Below are positions 9,079 to 17,585 of a stretch of 47,721 nucleotides of DNA, piece by piece. The stretch comes from Chitinispirillaceae bacterium. GTDB taxonomy: Bacteria; Fibrobacterota; Chitinivibrionia; Chitinivibrionales; Chitinispirillaceae. Where the stretch lies: contig JAFGIW010000136.1 of the NCBI GenBank assembly GCA_016929415.1, positions 1-47,721 of the forward strand, read 5' to 3'. The notes under the pieces were generated by a model. That model saw only the letters and a list, made by a program, of their open reading frames with translations. It was not told the DNA's origin and searched no databases. The position numbers and the translations under genes are program-made. Within the stretch, counting starts at the first letter, position 1. Each line of letters begins with the position of its first letter.

Positions 9079-9999
9079 ATGATCCCCTTCCTCCTCCGCC
9101 GCGTCTGCATCGAGATGCCCCTTTCCCTGCTGGTCATCTTTACGGTGACCTTCTTTCTCATCCGTCTGGCGCCGGGCGGGCCGTTCAGTTCCGAGAAGAG
9201 CGTATCTGCGCAGGTGAGGGCGGAGCTTGAGCGGCATTACGGTCTCGACAAACCGCTGCAGGTGCAATACGTCAACTATCTCGCGTCGGTGGTGCGCGGC
9301 GACCTCGGGCCGTCGTTCAAATATCCCGGGAGCACGGTGGCGGACCTTATTGCCGGCGCATTTCCGGTATCGCTTGAACTGGGATGCTATGCCCTGCTTT
9401 TTGCGCTGCTGTTCGGCATTACCGCGGGAATGCTGGCGGCATCGAAAAACGGAACCTGGTGTGATTACCTCATTATGTCGATCGGCATGGGCGGCATCTG
9501 CATCCCTTCCTTCGTACTCGGCCCGCTGCTGGTGCTGGTCTTCGGACTCATCCTGGGGTGGTTGCCGGTGGCGGGGTGGTCGGGACCGCTCGACCGTGTG
9601 CTTCCGTCATTGACATTAGGAATGGTCTACGTGGCCTATATCGCGCGTCTCATGCGGGGCGGCATGCTTGAGATTCTGGTGCAGGATTTCATCAAAACGG
9701 CCCGCGCCAAGGGATTGAGTGAACGGATGGTGCTCGTACGTCATGCCATGCGCGGTTCGCTGCTGCCGGTGGTGTCGTTTCTGGGTCCTGCCGCCGCGGG
9801 ACTTGTTACCGGGTCGTTTGTGGTTGAGACGATCTTCTCGATTCCGGGACTGGGAAGGTTTTTCGTTACGGCGGCATTCAACCGTGATTACACCATGATC
9901 ATGGGAACCGTGATTTTTTACGCGGTGATCATCATCACCTTCAACATGGTTGTCGACGTACTGCTGGCGTACCTTGACCCGCGACTGAGGAACGGGTGA
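9079..9999 (+). CDS. oppB: oligopeptide ABC transporter permease, OppB type
   Basis: This 306-residue inner-membrane permease has about six transmembrane segments. It opens with the typical amphipathic first helix (FLLRRVCIEMPLSLLVIFTVTFFLIRLAPGG). The central BPD_transp_1 domain contains the EAA-type loop for coupling to the ATPases (FIKTARAKGLSERMVLVRHAMRGSLLPVV). The C-terminal helix ends LAYLDPRLRNG, standard for OppB. It ends exactly where oppC begins (TGA then ATG), so the two are co-translated. No strong ribosome site precedes the ATG. Confidence 0.95.
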   Translation: MIPFLLRRVCIEMPLSLLVIFTVTFFLIRLAPGGPFSSEKSVSAQVRAELERHYGLDKPLQVQYVNYLASVVRGDLGPSFKYPGSTVADLIAGAFPVSLELGCYALLFALLFGITAGMLAASKNGTWCDYLIMSIGMGGICIPSFVLGPLLVLVFGLILGWLPVAGWSGPLDRVLPSLTLGMVYVAYIARLMRGGMLEILVQDFIKTARAKGLSERMVLVRHAMRGSLLPVVSFLGPAAAGLVTGSFVVETIFSIPGLGRFFVTAAFNRDYTMIMGTVIFYAVIIITFNMVVDVLLAYLDPRLRNG

Positions 10000-10884
10000 A
10001 TGACAACAAGAAGAACTGAGCGGACGGGAGGCGCGACGGGCGGATCGCTCCGGCGCGACGGCATGCGGCGGTTCGCGCGCAACCGTATTGCCGTCGGCGG
10101 ATGCCTGTTCCTGGCGGTCATGGCGGCGCTGTCGCTGTGCGCGCCCGTAGTCGCCCCCTACGCGTACGATGCGCAGGATCTTTCACTGGGTGCGACATTC
10201 GCAAGCGGTAAACACTGGCTGGGGACCGACATTCTCGGCCGCGATCTCTTCACCCGGATTCTTTACGGAGGAAGAGTTACGTTCGCCGTGGGGGTATGCG
10301 CGACCCTCGTATCGGTGCTGATCGGCGTGGCCTGGGGGTCAATCGCCGGATGGGCGGGCGGGAAAACCGATACGGTGATGATGCGTTTCGTGGATATCGC
10401 CTATGCCTTTCCGTTTACCATTTTCGTGATCATCCTGATGGTGTTTTTCGAACGCAGCCTGCTGCTGCTCTTCATGGCGATCGGCGCGGTGGAGTGGCTC
10501 ACCATGGCCCGTATCGTACGCGGCCAGGTGATGGCATTGCGTCAACGGGAATTCGTCGAGGTCGCGATCGGTCTCGGGTTGTCGCGCACACGTATCGTGC
10601 TCCGTCATATTCTTCCCAATATCGCGGGACCGGTCATCGTGTATGCAACGCTCACCATACCTGCGGTCATGCTGCTCGAGGCTTTCTTGAGTTTTCTGGG
10701 GCTCGGGGTCCAGCCGCCCGCCAGTTCGTGGGGCATACTCATCAGAGAAGGGGCGGAGTCGATGGAAGAGTACCCCTGGCTGCTCGTTTTTCCGGGAATA
10801 CTGCTCTCCGCGACGCTGTTCTCCCTCAATTTTATCGGTGACGGACTCAGGGACGCGTTTGATCCGCGCACGACACGGGAGTGA
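10000..10884 (+). CDS. oppC: oligopeptide ABC transporter permease, OppC type
   Basis: This 294-residue permease has the OppC N-terminal domain (RRFARNRIAVGGCLFLAVMAALSLCAPVVAPYAYD), then HWLGTDILGRDLFTRILYGGR, and the BPD_transp_1 core with its EAA loop (FVEVAIGLGLSRTRIVLRHILPNI). It ends LRDAFDPRT, as is usual. It pairs with OppB as the channel. The reading frame abuts oppB. Normally oppD would follow at once; here the next gene is a convergent sensor kinase and oppD lies 4 kb downstream. Confidence 0.95.
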   Translation: MTTRRTERTGGATGGSLRRDGMRRFARNRIAVGGCLFLAVMAALSLCAPVVAPYAYDAQDLSLGATFASGKHWLGTDILGRDLFTRILYGGRVTFAVGVCATLVSVLIGVAWGSIAGWAGGKTDTVMMRFVDIAYAFPFTIFVIILMVFFERSLLLLFMAIGAVEWLTMARIVRGQVMALRQREFVEVAIGLGLSRTRIVLRHILPNIAGPVIVYATLTIPAVMLLEAFLSFLGLGVQPPASSWGILIREGAESMEEYPWLLVFPGILLSATLFSLNFIGDGLRDAFDPRTTRE

Positions 10885-10925
10885 AACGGTACTCCCAATT
10901 GGAAAGCTGACAGGATTTTTAAGAT

Positions 10926-10949
10926 CGTGTAAAGTGTGATTGTTACACG
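10926..10949. other. hairpin between convergent oppC and the sensor kinase
   Basis: A perfect 7-bp inverted repeat CGTGTAA / TTACACG surrounds a 10-bp loop in the 91-bp gap between two converging genes. There is no run of T on either side, so a factor-independent terminator is not well supported. It may instead be a 3' mRNA-stabilising stem. Confidence 0.3.
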
Positions 10950-10975
10950 GATGGAAAATCGCCTCATGCCTGCAT

Positions 10976-13900
10976 TCAGCCGCCCCGCTTCATGTGTGGA
11001 GAGGGGTCAAGGGGTTCACTCATCACCTTAGTCACCGCCTCCTCCATTTCCGCTTTGTGGTACGGTTTTCTTATCGACGAGTCGAAACCGTGTTCGCGCG
11101 GGTGCGCCATGACGGGGTCGTTGGAATACCCGCTCGATGCGATGATTTTAACGCCGGGCGAACATTTTCTCAATTTTTTGTTCGTCTCTTTGCCGCCCAT
11201 GCCTCCCGGGATAGTGAGATCAAGGATGGCCAGGAGGTATGGTCTGCCTTCATTCTTTGCCTTTGCAAACATTTCGATCGCCTCCTCGCCGCATGCCACC
11301 TTGTCGACTTCATATCCCATGCGGGTGAGTATCAGCGAAGCGACCTCGCGGATATACTTCTCGTCATCCATGATGAGAATCCTTCCATGGCCCCGGTGTT
11401 CGACGGCGGCGGTGTGCTCCCCGGTGACGGCATTATTGGCGGATGCGGGAAGATAAATATGGATAACCGTCCCTTTCCCGAGCCGCGACTCAGCTTCGAT
11501 CAGGCCGTCGTGTCGCTTTATGATGGAGTACGAAACGGCAAGCCCCAGGCCGCTGCCCTTCTGCTTGGTGGTGAAAAACGGATCGAAGATATGGTGAAGA
11601 ATATCGGGCGGGATTCCCGTGCCCTGGTCGCGGATGCTGATGCGAACGTACCTGCCCGGCGCGAGCGTGACGGGAAGCACTGCGTCGGGGGCCGTATTCA
11701 CCGCGGTAACGCTTATGACCCCTCCCCGCGGCATCGCATCGCGGGCGTTGATCACGACGTTGTCGATGACCTGCCCCATCTGGTTTTCATCAATGTCGCA
11801 CGTGAAGAGGTCGGCCGCGATTTCAAAGACCGGTTTGATCGCGGAACCGCTCAGCGCGAACTGGACGGTATCGCGGATAAGGGGGGAAAGCGCGCGCGTC
11901 GTTCTCGCCGGCGCCCCGCCCTTTGCAAAGGTGAGCAGCTGGCCGGTCAGGTTTTTCGCCCTGCCGAACACCGACAACGCCTTGTCGATGAATTCCGCCG
12001 CCGCATCGTTCGCCGCCAGCGTACAGCGGGCAAGGTCGAGATAGCCGAACAGCCCGCCCAGCAGGTTGTTGAAATCGTGGGCGATGCCGCCCGCGAGCAC
12101 GCCGAGCGAATCGAGATGCTCCGCCTTCTGGATCGCTTTTTCCGCCCGCCGTTTTTCGGTCGTGTCCCTGAAAACGAGGACCACGCCGATGATGACGTTC
12201 TCCCGGTCGTGTATCGGCGCCCCGCTGTCGGCGATCACGATTTCGACGCCGTCGCGATTGACAAGAAGCGTATCGTTGGCGAGGTTCACGATCGAGCCGG
12301 TTTTAAGCACCTTGTCAACTGGATTTTCACACGGCCGGCGCGTGCGTTCGTTGATGATGACGAACACGTCGGCAAGCGGCCGCCCTTTCGCTGCGGTGAA
12401 TTCCCACCCCGTGAGCGATTCCGCCACCTTGTTCATGAGCACGATCATGCCCCGCGTGTCGGTGGCGATGACCGCGTCGCCGATGCTGCGGATGGTGACG
12501 AGGAGCCGCTCTTTTTCGTCGACGAGGTCCGCTTCGGCTTTCCTGCGCTCGGTAATGTCCTCGCCGGCGCTCAAGACGCCGGTGATGTTTCCGGCATCAT
12601 CGCGAAGGAGGCTGTTGTGCCAGGCGATATGGCGGATCGTCCCTTGTCTGGTGATAACCGGATTTTCGAAATATTCAAGAGATGCCATCTCTCCGCTGAT
12701 CAATTTTTGAAAGACCGGGTAGACCGTTTCCATCCCCAGCGGAGCGGGAAGGCATGTTTCGAACCACAATTCACCGATCAGTTCCGCTTCTTCGTAGCCG
12801 AGAAGCCGGCACCCTTTGCGGTTGATGAGCGTAATCTGTCCCTGGGCGTCAAGCACGACGATGATCGCCTCGACCGTGTCGAGATAGCGCTGGGAACGAT
12901 GACGCGCCCAGATCAGTTCTTCCATGGCTTTTTTGCGTTCGGTGATGTCGGTTGACAGTATCAGGACCCGGTGCACTTTATCATCCTGCAGTATGGGAAC
13001 GACACGCGCCTTCACCCACTTCCCGTCGCCGATGCCGTGCTCGAATTCCTGGATTGTCCGTGTTTCAACGCAGCGTTCGATATGCTCTTTTGCCGTTGCC
13101 CGGTATTCGGGAGGCAGTACGGCCACGGCGTCCATGCCCCTGATATCTTCCACGGTGAAATTCCCCGCAACGATCCGGTTGATGGTGATGATCCGGAAAT
13201 CGGTATCGATCATGAGAATGATATCCGGTGAATTGACGAACTGCGTTCTGAGAAGCTTCTCGCTCTCCGAAAGCGATGCATACAGTTCGTGTTTTTCCCG
13301 TTCGAAAGCATACAGGCGCCTGAAAAACGACGACGCGCGGTGGCGCTGGAAAAGGGCAAGCAGTACACCCGAAAGAATAATGGACAATATAATGAAAGTA
13401 ATAATGATTAAAAAAAACAGCCGCGCGGCGGCGAACGCCTCCATGGTATCCATTTTAGCGACCATATACCAGCTTGTGCCTGGAATCGGTCTCGTTGCGG
13501 CGAGTACCGGCACGGCCCGGTAATCCATTCCTTCCATCACTCCCGTAAATCCCGACAGCGCCCTGGCTGCGGGCAGGTCGGATTGCGCGAGCGGGAGGCG
13601 AAAACGGAGCGCCGTAGTTTTACGGTGGCGCAGTTCGTTGAGAAAGAGAATCTCGTCGCTTTCTTTCCTGATAAGATATATTTCGGCGCTGCGGCTGGGC
13701 ATGGGCCATGACTGTATGAGCGGGTAGAGGAACCGTTCGGGATCCAAGTCGAGCACGATGGCGCCCGCCGCGGTGGAATCGGCGTCGGAAACGATGGGAA
13801 CGAACAGGGAAAGGTGGATGACGGCGCTGTCCTTGGTCATGTGCAGATCGGACATCGCTACCTCTCCGGATGCAATGGCGCTGTCGAACAGCGCCCGGAG

Positions 13901-14341
13901 ATCGGGCAAACCGCAAATCCCTAGTCCGCCTGGTGTTATGAGGAGCTGTTTCCCATGAACGTCAAGCAGCGCAGCCGAACGGTAGGATTTGAGGCTGGTG
14001 AGCTTCGACAGCATTTCGGCAAGATGTTGCGGCGCTTCACGGTCCTGCGGAAACCGCGAATGTCTCCCGATCATGGGCGCCAGAAGGGGATCGGCCTGCA
14101 GCACCGCGGCATCGGTATACCGCTCTTCGCGCCAATGGATGATCTGCTGCGCTTTCAGGTCGGCGATGGCGGATAACTCGGCCTGGACGTTCTTTGTAAT
14201 GGCATGTTTACGAATGGTGTAGGCATGCCATCCCACCGCCGCGATCAGGATCGACAGGAGGACGAATACGGCGAACAAAGCCGGCTGCGAAACGCCGTCT
14301 CCCGTCTTGATTGACAAAGGGTCGACAGATGTATCGTTCAT
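10976..14341 (-). CDS. hybrid sensor histidine kinase with three PAS domains and a receiver domain
   Basis: This 1121-residue membrane sensor has TM1 at about 21-41, a roughly 265-residue outside sensing domain, and TM2 at about 307-329. Three PAS domains follow (FVNSPDIILMIDTDFRI, TVEAIIVVLDAQGQI, TIRSIGDAVIATDTRGM). The dimerisation/phosphoacceptor helix has His755 (GGIAHDFNNLLGG). The ATPase domain shows NVVINARDAMP, DQGTGIP, FFTTKQKGSGLGL. A C-terminal receiver carries Asp1041 (ILDLTIPGG) and a switch lysine (IRKPY). All key residues are intact. The HDFNN form is typical of large soluble-relay hybrids. No output regulator lies beside it. It has a good AAGGAG site 7 bp before its ATG and sits inside the opp locus on the opposite strand. 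A functional link with peptide uptake is possible but unproven. Confidence 0.93.
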   Translation of the reverse strand: MNDTSVDPLSIKTGDGVSQPALFAVFVLLSILIAAVGWHAYTIRKHAITKNVQAELSAIADLKAQQIIHWREERYTDAAVLQADPLLAPMIGRHSRFPQDREAPQHLAEMLSKLTSLKSYRSAALLDVHGKQLLITPGGLGICGLPDLRALFDSAIASGEVAMSDLHMTKDSAVIHLSLFVPIVSDADSTAAGAIVLDLDPERFLYPLIQSWPMPSRSAEIYLIRKESDEILFLNELRHRKTTALRFRLPLAQSDLPAARALSGFTGVMEGMDYRAVPVLAATRPIPGTSWYMVAKMDTMEAFAAARLFFLIIITFIILSIILSGVLLALFQRHRASSFFRRLYAFEREKHELYASLSESEKLLRTQFVNSPDIILMIDTDFRIITINRIVAGNFTVEDIRGMDAVAVLPPEYRATAKEHIERCVETRTIQEFEHGIGDGKWVKARVVPILQDDKVHRVLILSTDITERKKAMEELIWARHRSQRYLDTVEAIIVVLDAQGQITLINRKGCRLLGYEEAELIGELWFETCLPAPLGMETVYPVFQKLISGEMASLEYFENPVITRQGTIRHIAWHNSLLRDDAGNITGVLSAGEDITERRKAEADLVDEKERLLVTIRSIGDAVIATDTRGMIVLMNKVAESLTGWEFTAAKGRPLADVFVIINERTRRPCENPVDKVLKTGSIVNLANDTLLVNRDGVEIVIADSGAPIHDRENVIIGVVLVFRDTTEKRRAEKAIQKAEHLDSLGVLAGGIAHDFNNLLGGLFGYLDLARCTLAANDAAAEFIDKALSVFGRAKNLTGQLLTFAKGGAPARTTRALSPLIRDTVQFALSGSAIKPVFEIAADLFTCDIDENQMGQVIDNVVINARDAMPRGGVISVTAVNTAPDAVLPVTLAPGRYVRISIRDQGTGIPPDILHHIFDPFFTTKQKGSGLGLAVSYSIIKRHDGLIEAESRLGKGTVIHIYLPASANNAVTGEHTAAVEHRGHGRILIMDDEKYIREVASLILTRMGYEVDKVACGEEAIEMFAKAKNEGRPYLLAILDLTIPGGMGGKETNKKLRKCSPGVKIIASSGYSNDPVMAHPREHGFDSSIRKPYHKAEMEEAVTKVMSEPLDPSPHMKRGG

Positions 14342-14851
14342 CGGCTGCTCCTTTTTCCGAGGAGAAGACGTTGGAAGAGGTACTGGTCACGAACTACGCA
14401 GAAATTGTTGACCTCGATTGCACTCGACGGTCGTTTCGATTGGAGGGAACTCTTGATGTCATTCTTCGAAATAACCGGTTGTATAGTACATTGCAGGCAT
14501 AGTGTGCTGCGCAGTCTCACCGGATCAATGATTCGTTCTCAAGAAAAATAGATGCTTCCATATGATGTGCGCCTGTTTTTTTTTAATTAATCGGTATGAC
14601 GGCGTGCGGGGATGAGCCTTCGTTACAGCCGGGAACATCCTTACGGTTAATGAATGTGTGCTTCTGATGCGGGATTTCCGTGTGATTGAAGTTCCCGTTT
14701 CATAGGAAACTGCAGCTTTTATGCCATACCGCACTGACTTCATCTCGCTTGTTTCTCCGCGGAACGGCTGCAGCATGGTTTATTTTAACAGCCATGAGAA
14801 CGATGCGTTCACTTCCGGCGGCAACGGGCCGGGCATCGCACGGGAACGGGC
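14342..14851. other. 510-bp divergent gap between the sensor kinase and oppD
   Basis: Promoters for the kinase (minus) and for oppDF (plus) are expected here. I see no additional gene: the frames present are antisense or short and lack family features. I looked for leftover oppC or oppD sequence that would show how the opp locus was split and found none. An AT-rich block near 14575-14600 (poly-T, then TTAATTAATCGG) is the most promoter-like segment. Confidence 0.4.
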
Positions 14852-15826
14852 ATGCTGCTTGCGGTTGAAAACCTGGAGGTCGCTTTCCATCTGCGCAATA
14901 CCGCGGTGCGGGCGGTCCGCTCCGTGTCGTTTGAACTCGAAAAGGGTGAGACGATCGGTATTGTCGGCGAATCCGGTTCGGGAAAGACGGTGCTCGCCCA
15001 TTCGATCCTGCGTCTTGTCCCGCACCCTCCGGCCCGGACAGGGGGGCGCATACTCTTCGACGGAGACGATCTGCTCTCCTGCAGCGCCGCAGCACTGCGC
15101 GGCATACGGGGCAACCGCATCTGCATGATTTTTCAGGACCCCTCCGCATCGTTCAACCCGTACCTGCGCCTTGCCGACCAGTTGATGGAACCGCTGCTGC
15201 TGCATCGGTCAATTACCCGTGCGGAGGCGCTCGATGAGGCGGTCGCGGCGCTCGGCGAAACAGGCATTGCGCACCCCGCGGAGCGGATACGCTCCTTTCC
15301 CCACGAGTTTTCCGGCGGCATGCTGCAGCGTGCCATGATCGCCATGGCGCTTATGATGCGGCCGCAGATCGTGCTTGCCGACGAACCCACCACCGCGCTT
15401 GACGTTACGGTGCAGGCACAGCTGCTGCGCCTGATGAGAACGCTGCGCGAACAGTATGCAATGACCGTTGTATTCATCACCCACAATCTCGGCATTGTCG
15501 CGGGATTCTGCGACCGGGTGCTCGTTATGTACGCCGGCGTCATACTCGAATCGGCGCCCACGGGAAAACTCTTCTCCGCCACGGCTCACCCCTACACCCG
15601 GGCGCTCATCCGCAGCGTTCCGCGACTGCAGGGAACAAAGGAGACGCTCTCGACCATCCCGGGCGCGCCTCCCGATCCATCCGTGGAGCACACGGGATGT
15701 CCCTTTTATCCGCGCTGCGATTGCAGGATCCCGGAATGCGGCGAAGCGCCGGTGCGGCTTGTCGAAATCGATGAAGGCCACGCAACGAGCTGCATCCGTT
15801 TTATCAGGGGCGACATGGCATGGTAG
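14852..15826 (+). CDS. oppD: oligopeptide ABC transporter ATP-binding protein, OppD type
   Basis: This 324-residue ATPase has Walker A GESGSGKT, the ABC signature FSGGMLQRAMIA, Walker B IVLADEPTTALD and a switch His (FITHNLGIV). The C-terminal oligopeptide/dipeptide domain ends with a cysteine cluster (CPFYPRCDCRIPEC) found in OppD/DppD. It powers import together with OppF. The start has no clear ribosome site. The 7-bp overlap with oppF indicates translational coupling. It is separated from oppABC by the antisense kinase, so it probably uses its own promoter. Confidence 0.94.
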   Translation: MLLAVENLEVAFHLRNTAVRAVRSVSFELEKGETIGIVGESGSGKTVLAHSILRLVPHPPARTGGRILFDGDDLLSCSAAALRGIRGNRICMIFQDPSASFNPYLRLADQLMEPLLLHRSITRAEALDEAVAALGETGIAHPAERIRSFPHEFSGGMLQRAMIAMALMMRPQIVLADEPTTALDVTVQAQLLRLMRTLREQYAMTVVFITHNLGIVAGFCDRVLVMYAGVILESAPTGKLFSATAHPYTRALIRSVPRLQGTKETLSTIPGAPPDPSVEHTGCPFYPRCDCRIPECGEAPVRLVEIDEGHATSCIRFIRGDMAW

Positions 15827-16830
15827 ACCTGAACATGCCGCTTCTTGATGTCAGAAACGTCACCGTATCGTTCCGGATACCACGCCGACGTCGCTCGCCG
15901 GGAGAGGCGGGAGTGCGGTTCACGGCTGTCGATGATGTCTCGTTCGCTCTTCCGAAAGGGACGACCGTCGGGCTTGTCGGTGAGTCGGGATGCGGTAAAA
16001 CCACGCTCTGCAGGGCGATCGCGCGGTTCAGAAAGGTCGATTCAGGCACTATACTGCTTGAGGGAAAAGACCTTTCCCTTCTTTCCGGCAACGCGCTCCG
16101 TCGTCAGCGGCGGCGCATGCAGATGATCTTTCAGAATCCCTTCGCGTCGCTCGACCCGCGGATGACCGTCGGCGACGCCCTCGATGAGGCTCTTGCGGCA
16201 GTTCGTCTCCGGCCGAAAAGGGAGCGTACCGCACGGGCGGCGTCGCTCCTCGAGCAGGTCGGGCTCGATCCGGGAATGATGTGTAAATTCCCCCATGAAT
16301 TTTCGGGCGGGCAGCGCCAGCGTATCGCCATAGCGCGGGCGCTTGCCGCTGAGCCGGCGCTGATCATCGCCGACGAGCCGGTATCGTCGCTTGACGTATC
16401 GATCGCGGCGCAGGTCCTCAACCTGCTTCACGATCTGCGCGACCGCCTCGGATTGACCATGCTCTTTATCTCACACGACCTCTCGGTGGTGCGGTTCATT
16501 GCACACCGGATCATCGTCATGTATCGCGGCAGGATCGTCGAATCCGGTCCGGCGGAAGAACTTTTTTCAGCTCCCCGCCACCCCTACACCGTAACGCTGC
16601 TCAAGGCGGTTCCGGTCATTGGCGATCCGGTCAGTGCAGTGCCCTTTTATGAAGCCGTCCCCCCGCATGAGAAAGACGAACCGCAACCAGGGGGGTGCGG
16701 TTTTGTTCCACGGTGCGAACACGTTCAGGAGCACTGTAGAGAGCATGTTCCGAAATTACAGCCCATTAATGCAAAAAATGGACATTTTTGTGCGTGTTTC
16801 AGAGCCGGTCAGCTTGATGCAATGCGATAA
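15820..16830 (+). CDS. oppF: oligopeptide ABC transporter ATP-binding protein, OppF type
   Basis: This 336-residue second ATPase has Walker A GESGCGKTT, signature FSGGQRQRIAIARAL, Walker B LIIADEPVSSLD and switch FISHDLSVV. The C-terminal domain carries CGFVPRCEHVQEHC. The ATG overlaps the last codons of oppD by 7 bp; an ATG at 15835 (MPLLDVRNV) is an alternative that would align better with family N-termini. The loop between the first strands has an arginine/proline-rich insertion (RIPRRRRSPGEAG). Last gene of the split opp locus. Confidence 0.94.
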   Translation: MVDLNMPLLDVRNVTVSFRIPRRRRSPGEAGVRFTAVDDVSFALPKGTTVGLVGESGCGKTTLCRAIARFRKVDSGTILLEGKDLSLLSGNALRRQRRRMQMIFQNPFASLDPRMTVGDALDEALAAVRLRPKRERTARAASLLEQVGLDPGMMCKFPHEFSGGQRQRIAIARALAAEPALIIADEPVSSLDVSIAAQVLNLLHDLRDRLGLTMLFISHDLSVVRFIAHRIIVMYRGRIVESGPAEELFSAPRHPYTVTLLKAVPVIGDPVSAVPFYEAVPPHEKDEPQPGGCGFVPRCEHVQEHCREHVPKLQPINAKNGHFCACFRAGQLDAMR

Positions 16831-17096
16831 ACAACGTCGGGTTTTCCTGAAAAGTTCCACATCATACCACGATATTTCAAGCACATGCAACCATCAGCCA
16901 TTCTTAAACTTACTGATAGACGGCAAGATAATAATGGATATCTTCAAACTTTATGGTGTGCAAATAATTATATTAGCTGTTTTTTCAGGGGGATGCCCAG
17001 GTGCGTGGCTCTCCATGTCACCTTCAGGTTGCAGTGGTACGGCATTTTACGTTTCCTGGGCGGCAGTTTAAACCGAAGTTACTTAACGAGCCACTC

Positions 17097-17112
17097 GTTC
17101 TCATAAGAGAAC
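17097..17112. promoter_or_regulatory. palindrome GTTCTC-ATAA-GAGAAC, candidate operator
   Basis: Perfect 6-bp arms with a 4-bp centre in an AT-rich gap. It shares its half-sites with the palindrome at 17193-17209. No T-run follows, so it is not a terminator. The regulator is unknown. Confidence 0.4.
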
Positions 17113-17192
17113 AGAATCTTTAGAAAAATGGTTGATTTTGATTCAATACTCCTGCATTCAATTATATTAGAAAACAGTTAGCATTGACCAGA

Positions 17193-17209
17193 CTGTTCTC
17201 AGAGAACAG
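17193..17209. promoter_or_regulatory. perfect 17-bp palindrome CTGTTCTC-A-GAGAACAG, candidate operator
   Basis: Perfect 8-bp arms around a single A. The inner GTTCTC/GAGAAC half-sites repeat those at 17097-17112, with centres about 96 bp apart (near nine helical turns). This suits a dimeric regulator that could bind both sites. It is about 380 bp before the first arylsulfotransferase-like gene, so the target promoter is uncertain. Confidence 0.45.
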
Positions 17210-17585
17210 GTGGCGTGCACTTAAAAAACATGGTTGTTTTTTAAAGCCTGGATTCTGCAGTTGATCGTACGTATGGATAGAAGGCATTATCACTCAGGCA
17301 ATTGCCAAACCGTACTGCTCCCGAAGAGCAGGAAGGGGTGAATTCGGCAACAAATGGTGGTATAATCTATTTTGTGCTGCGAGACAACTGCGGAATCCAG
17401 GCGTTTTTATCGAAACAACGCAATTTTGAGTAATATATTAGATATTTTTTGCAAGGGGGCGTCGTTTTAGTCCATTTCTTTTCCCGGGTTATATGTTGCA
17501 TACTCAAGGGAGGTTGGAAGAGATAACCGGAAGATGTCAAATGCCTCATTAGCGACATGAATTTTCATAGAAAGAGACGGCAGCA

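Larger units (their letters stand above)
16831..17585. other. 755-bp AT-rich intergenic region with two palindromes
   Basis: No gene with family features is visible. The composition is much more AT-rich than the surrounding genes. Two related inverted repeats (17097-17112 and 17193-17209) are listed separately. A TATAAT hexamer at 17361-17366 could be a -10 element, but I see no matching -35. This region holds whatever controls the arylsulfotransferase-like pair downstream. Confidence 0.45.

Noticed and set aside
10940..12955. 671-codon plus-strand open frame
   Set aside because: It lies fully antisense to the sensor kinase, whose domains and catalytic residues are intact; the long frame follows from GC-rich codon use. 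It has no domain features of its own.
17361..17366. Sigma-70 promoter with a TATAAT -10
   Set aside because: The hexamer is perfect, but no -35-like hexamer lies 16-18 bp upstream and it is about 220 bp from the gene; noted only within the region entry.
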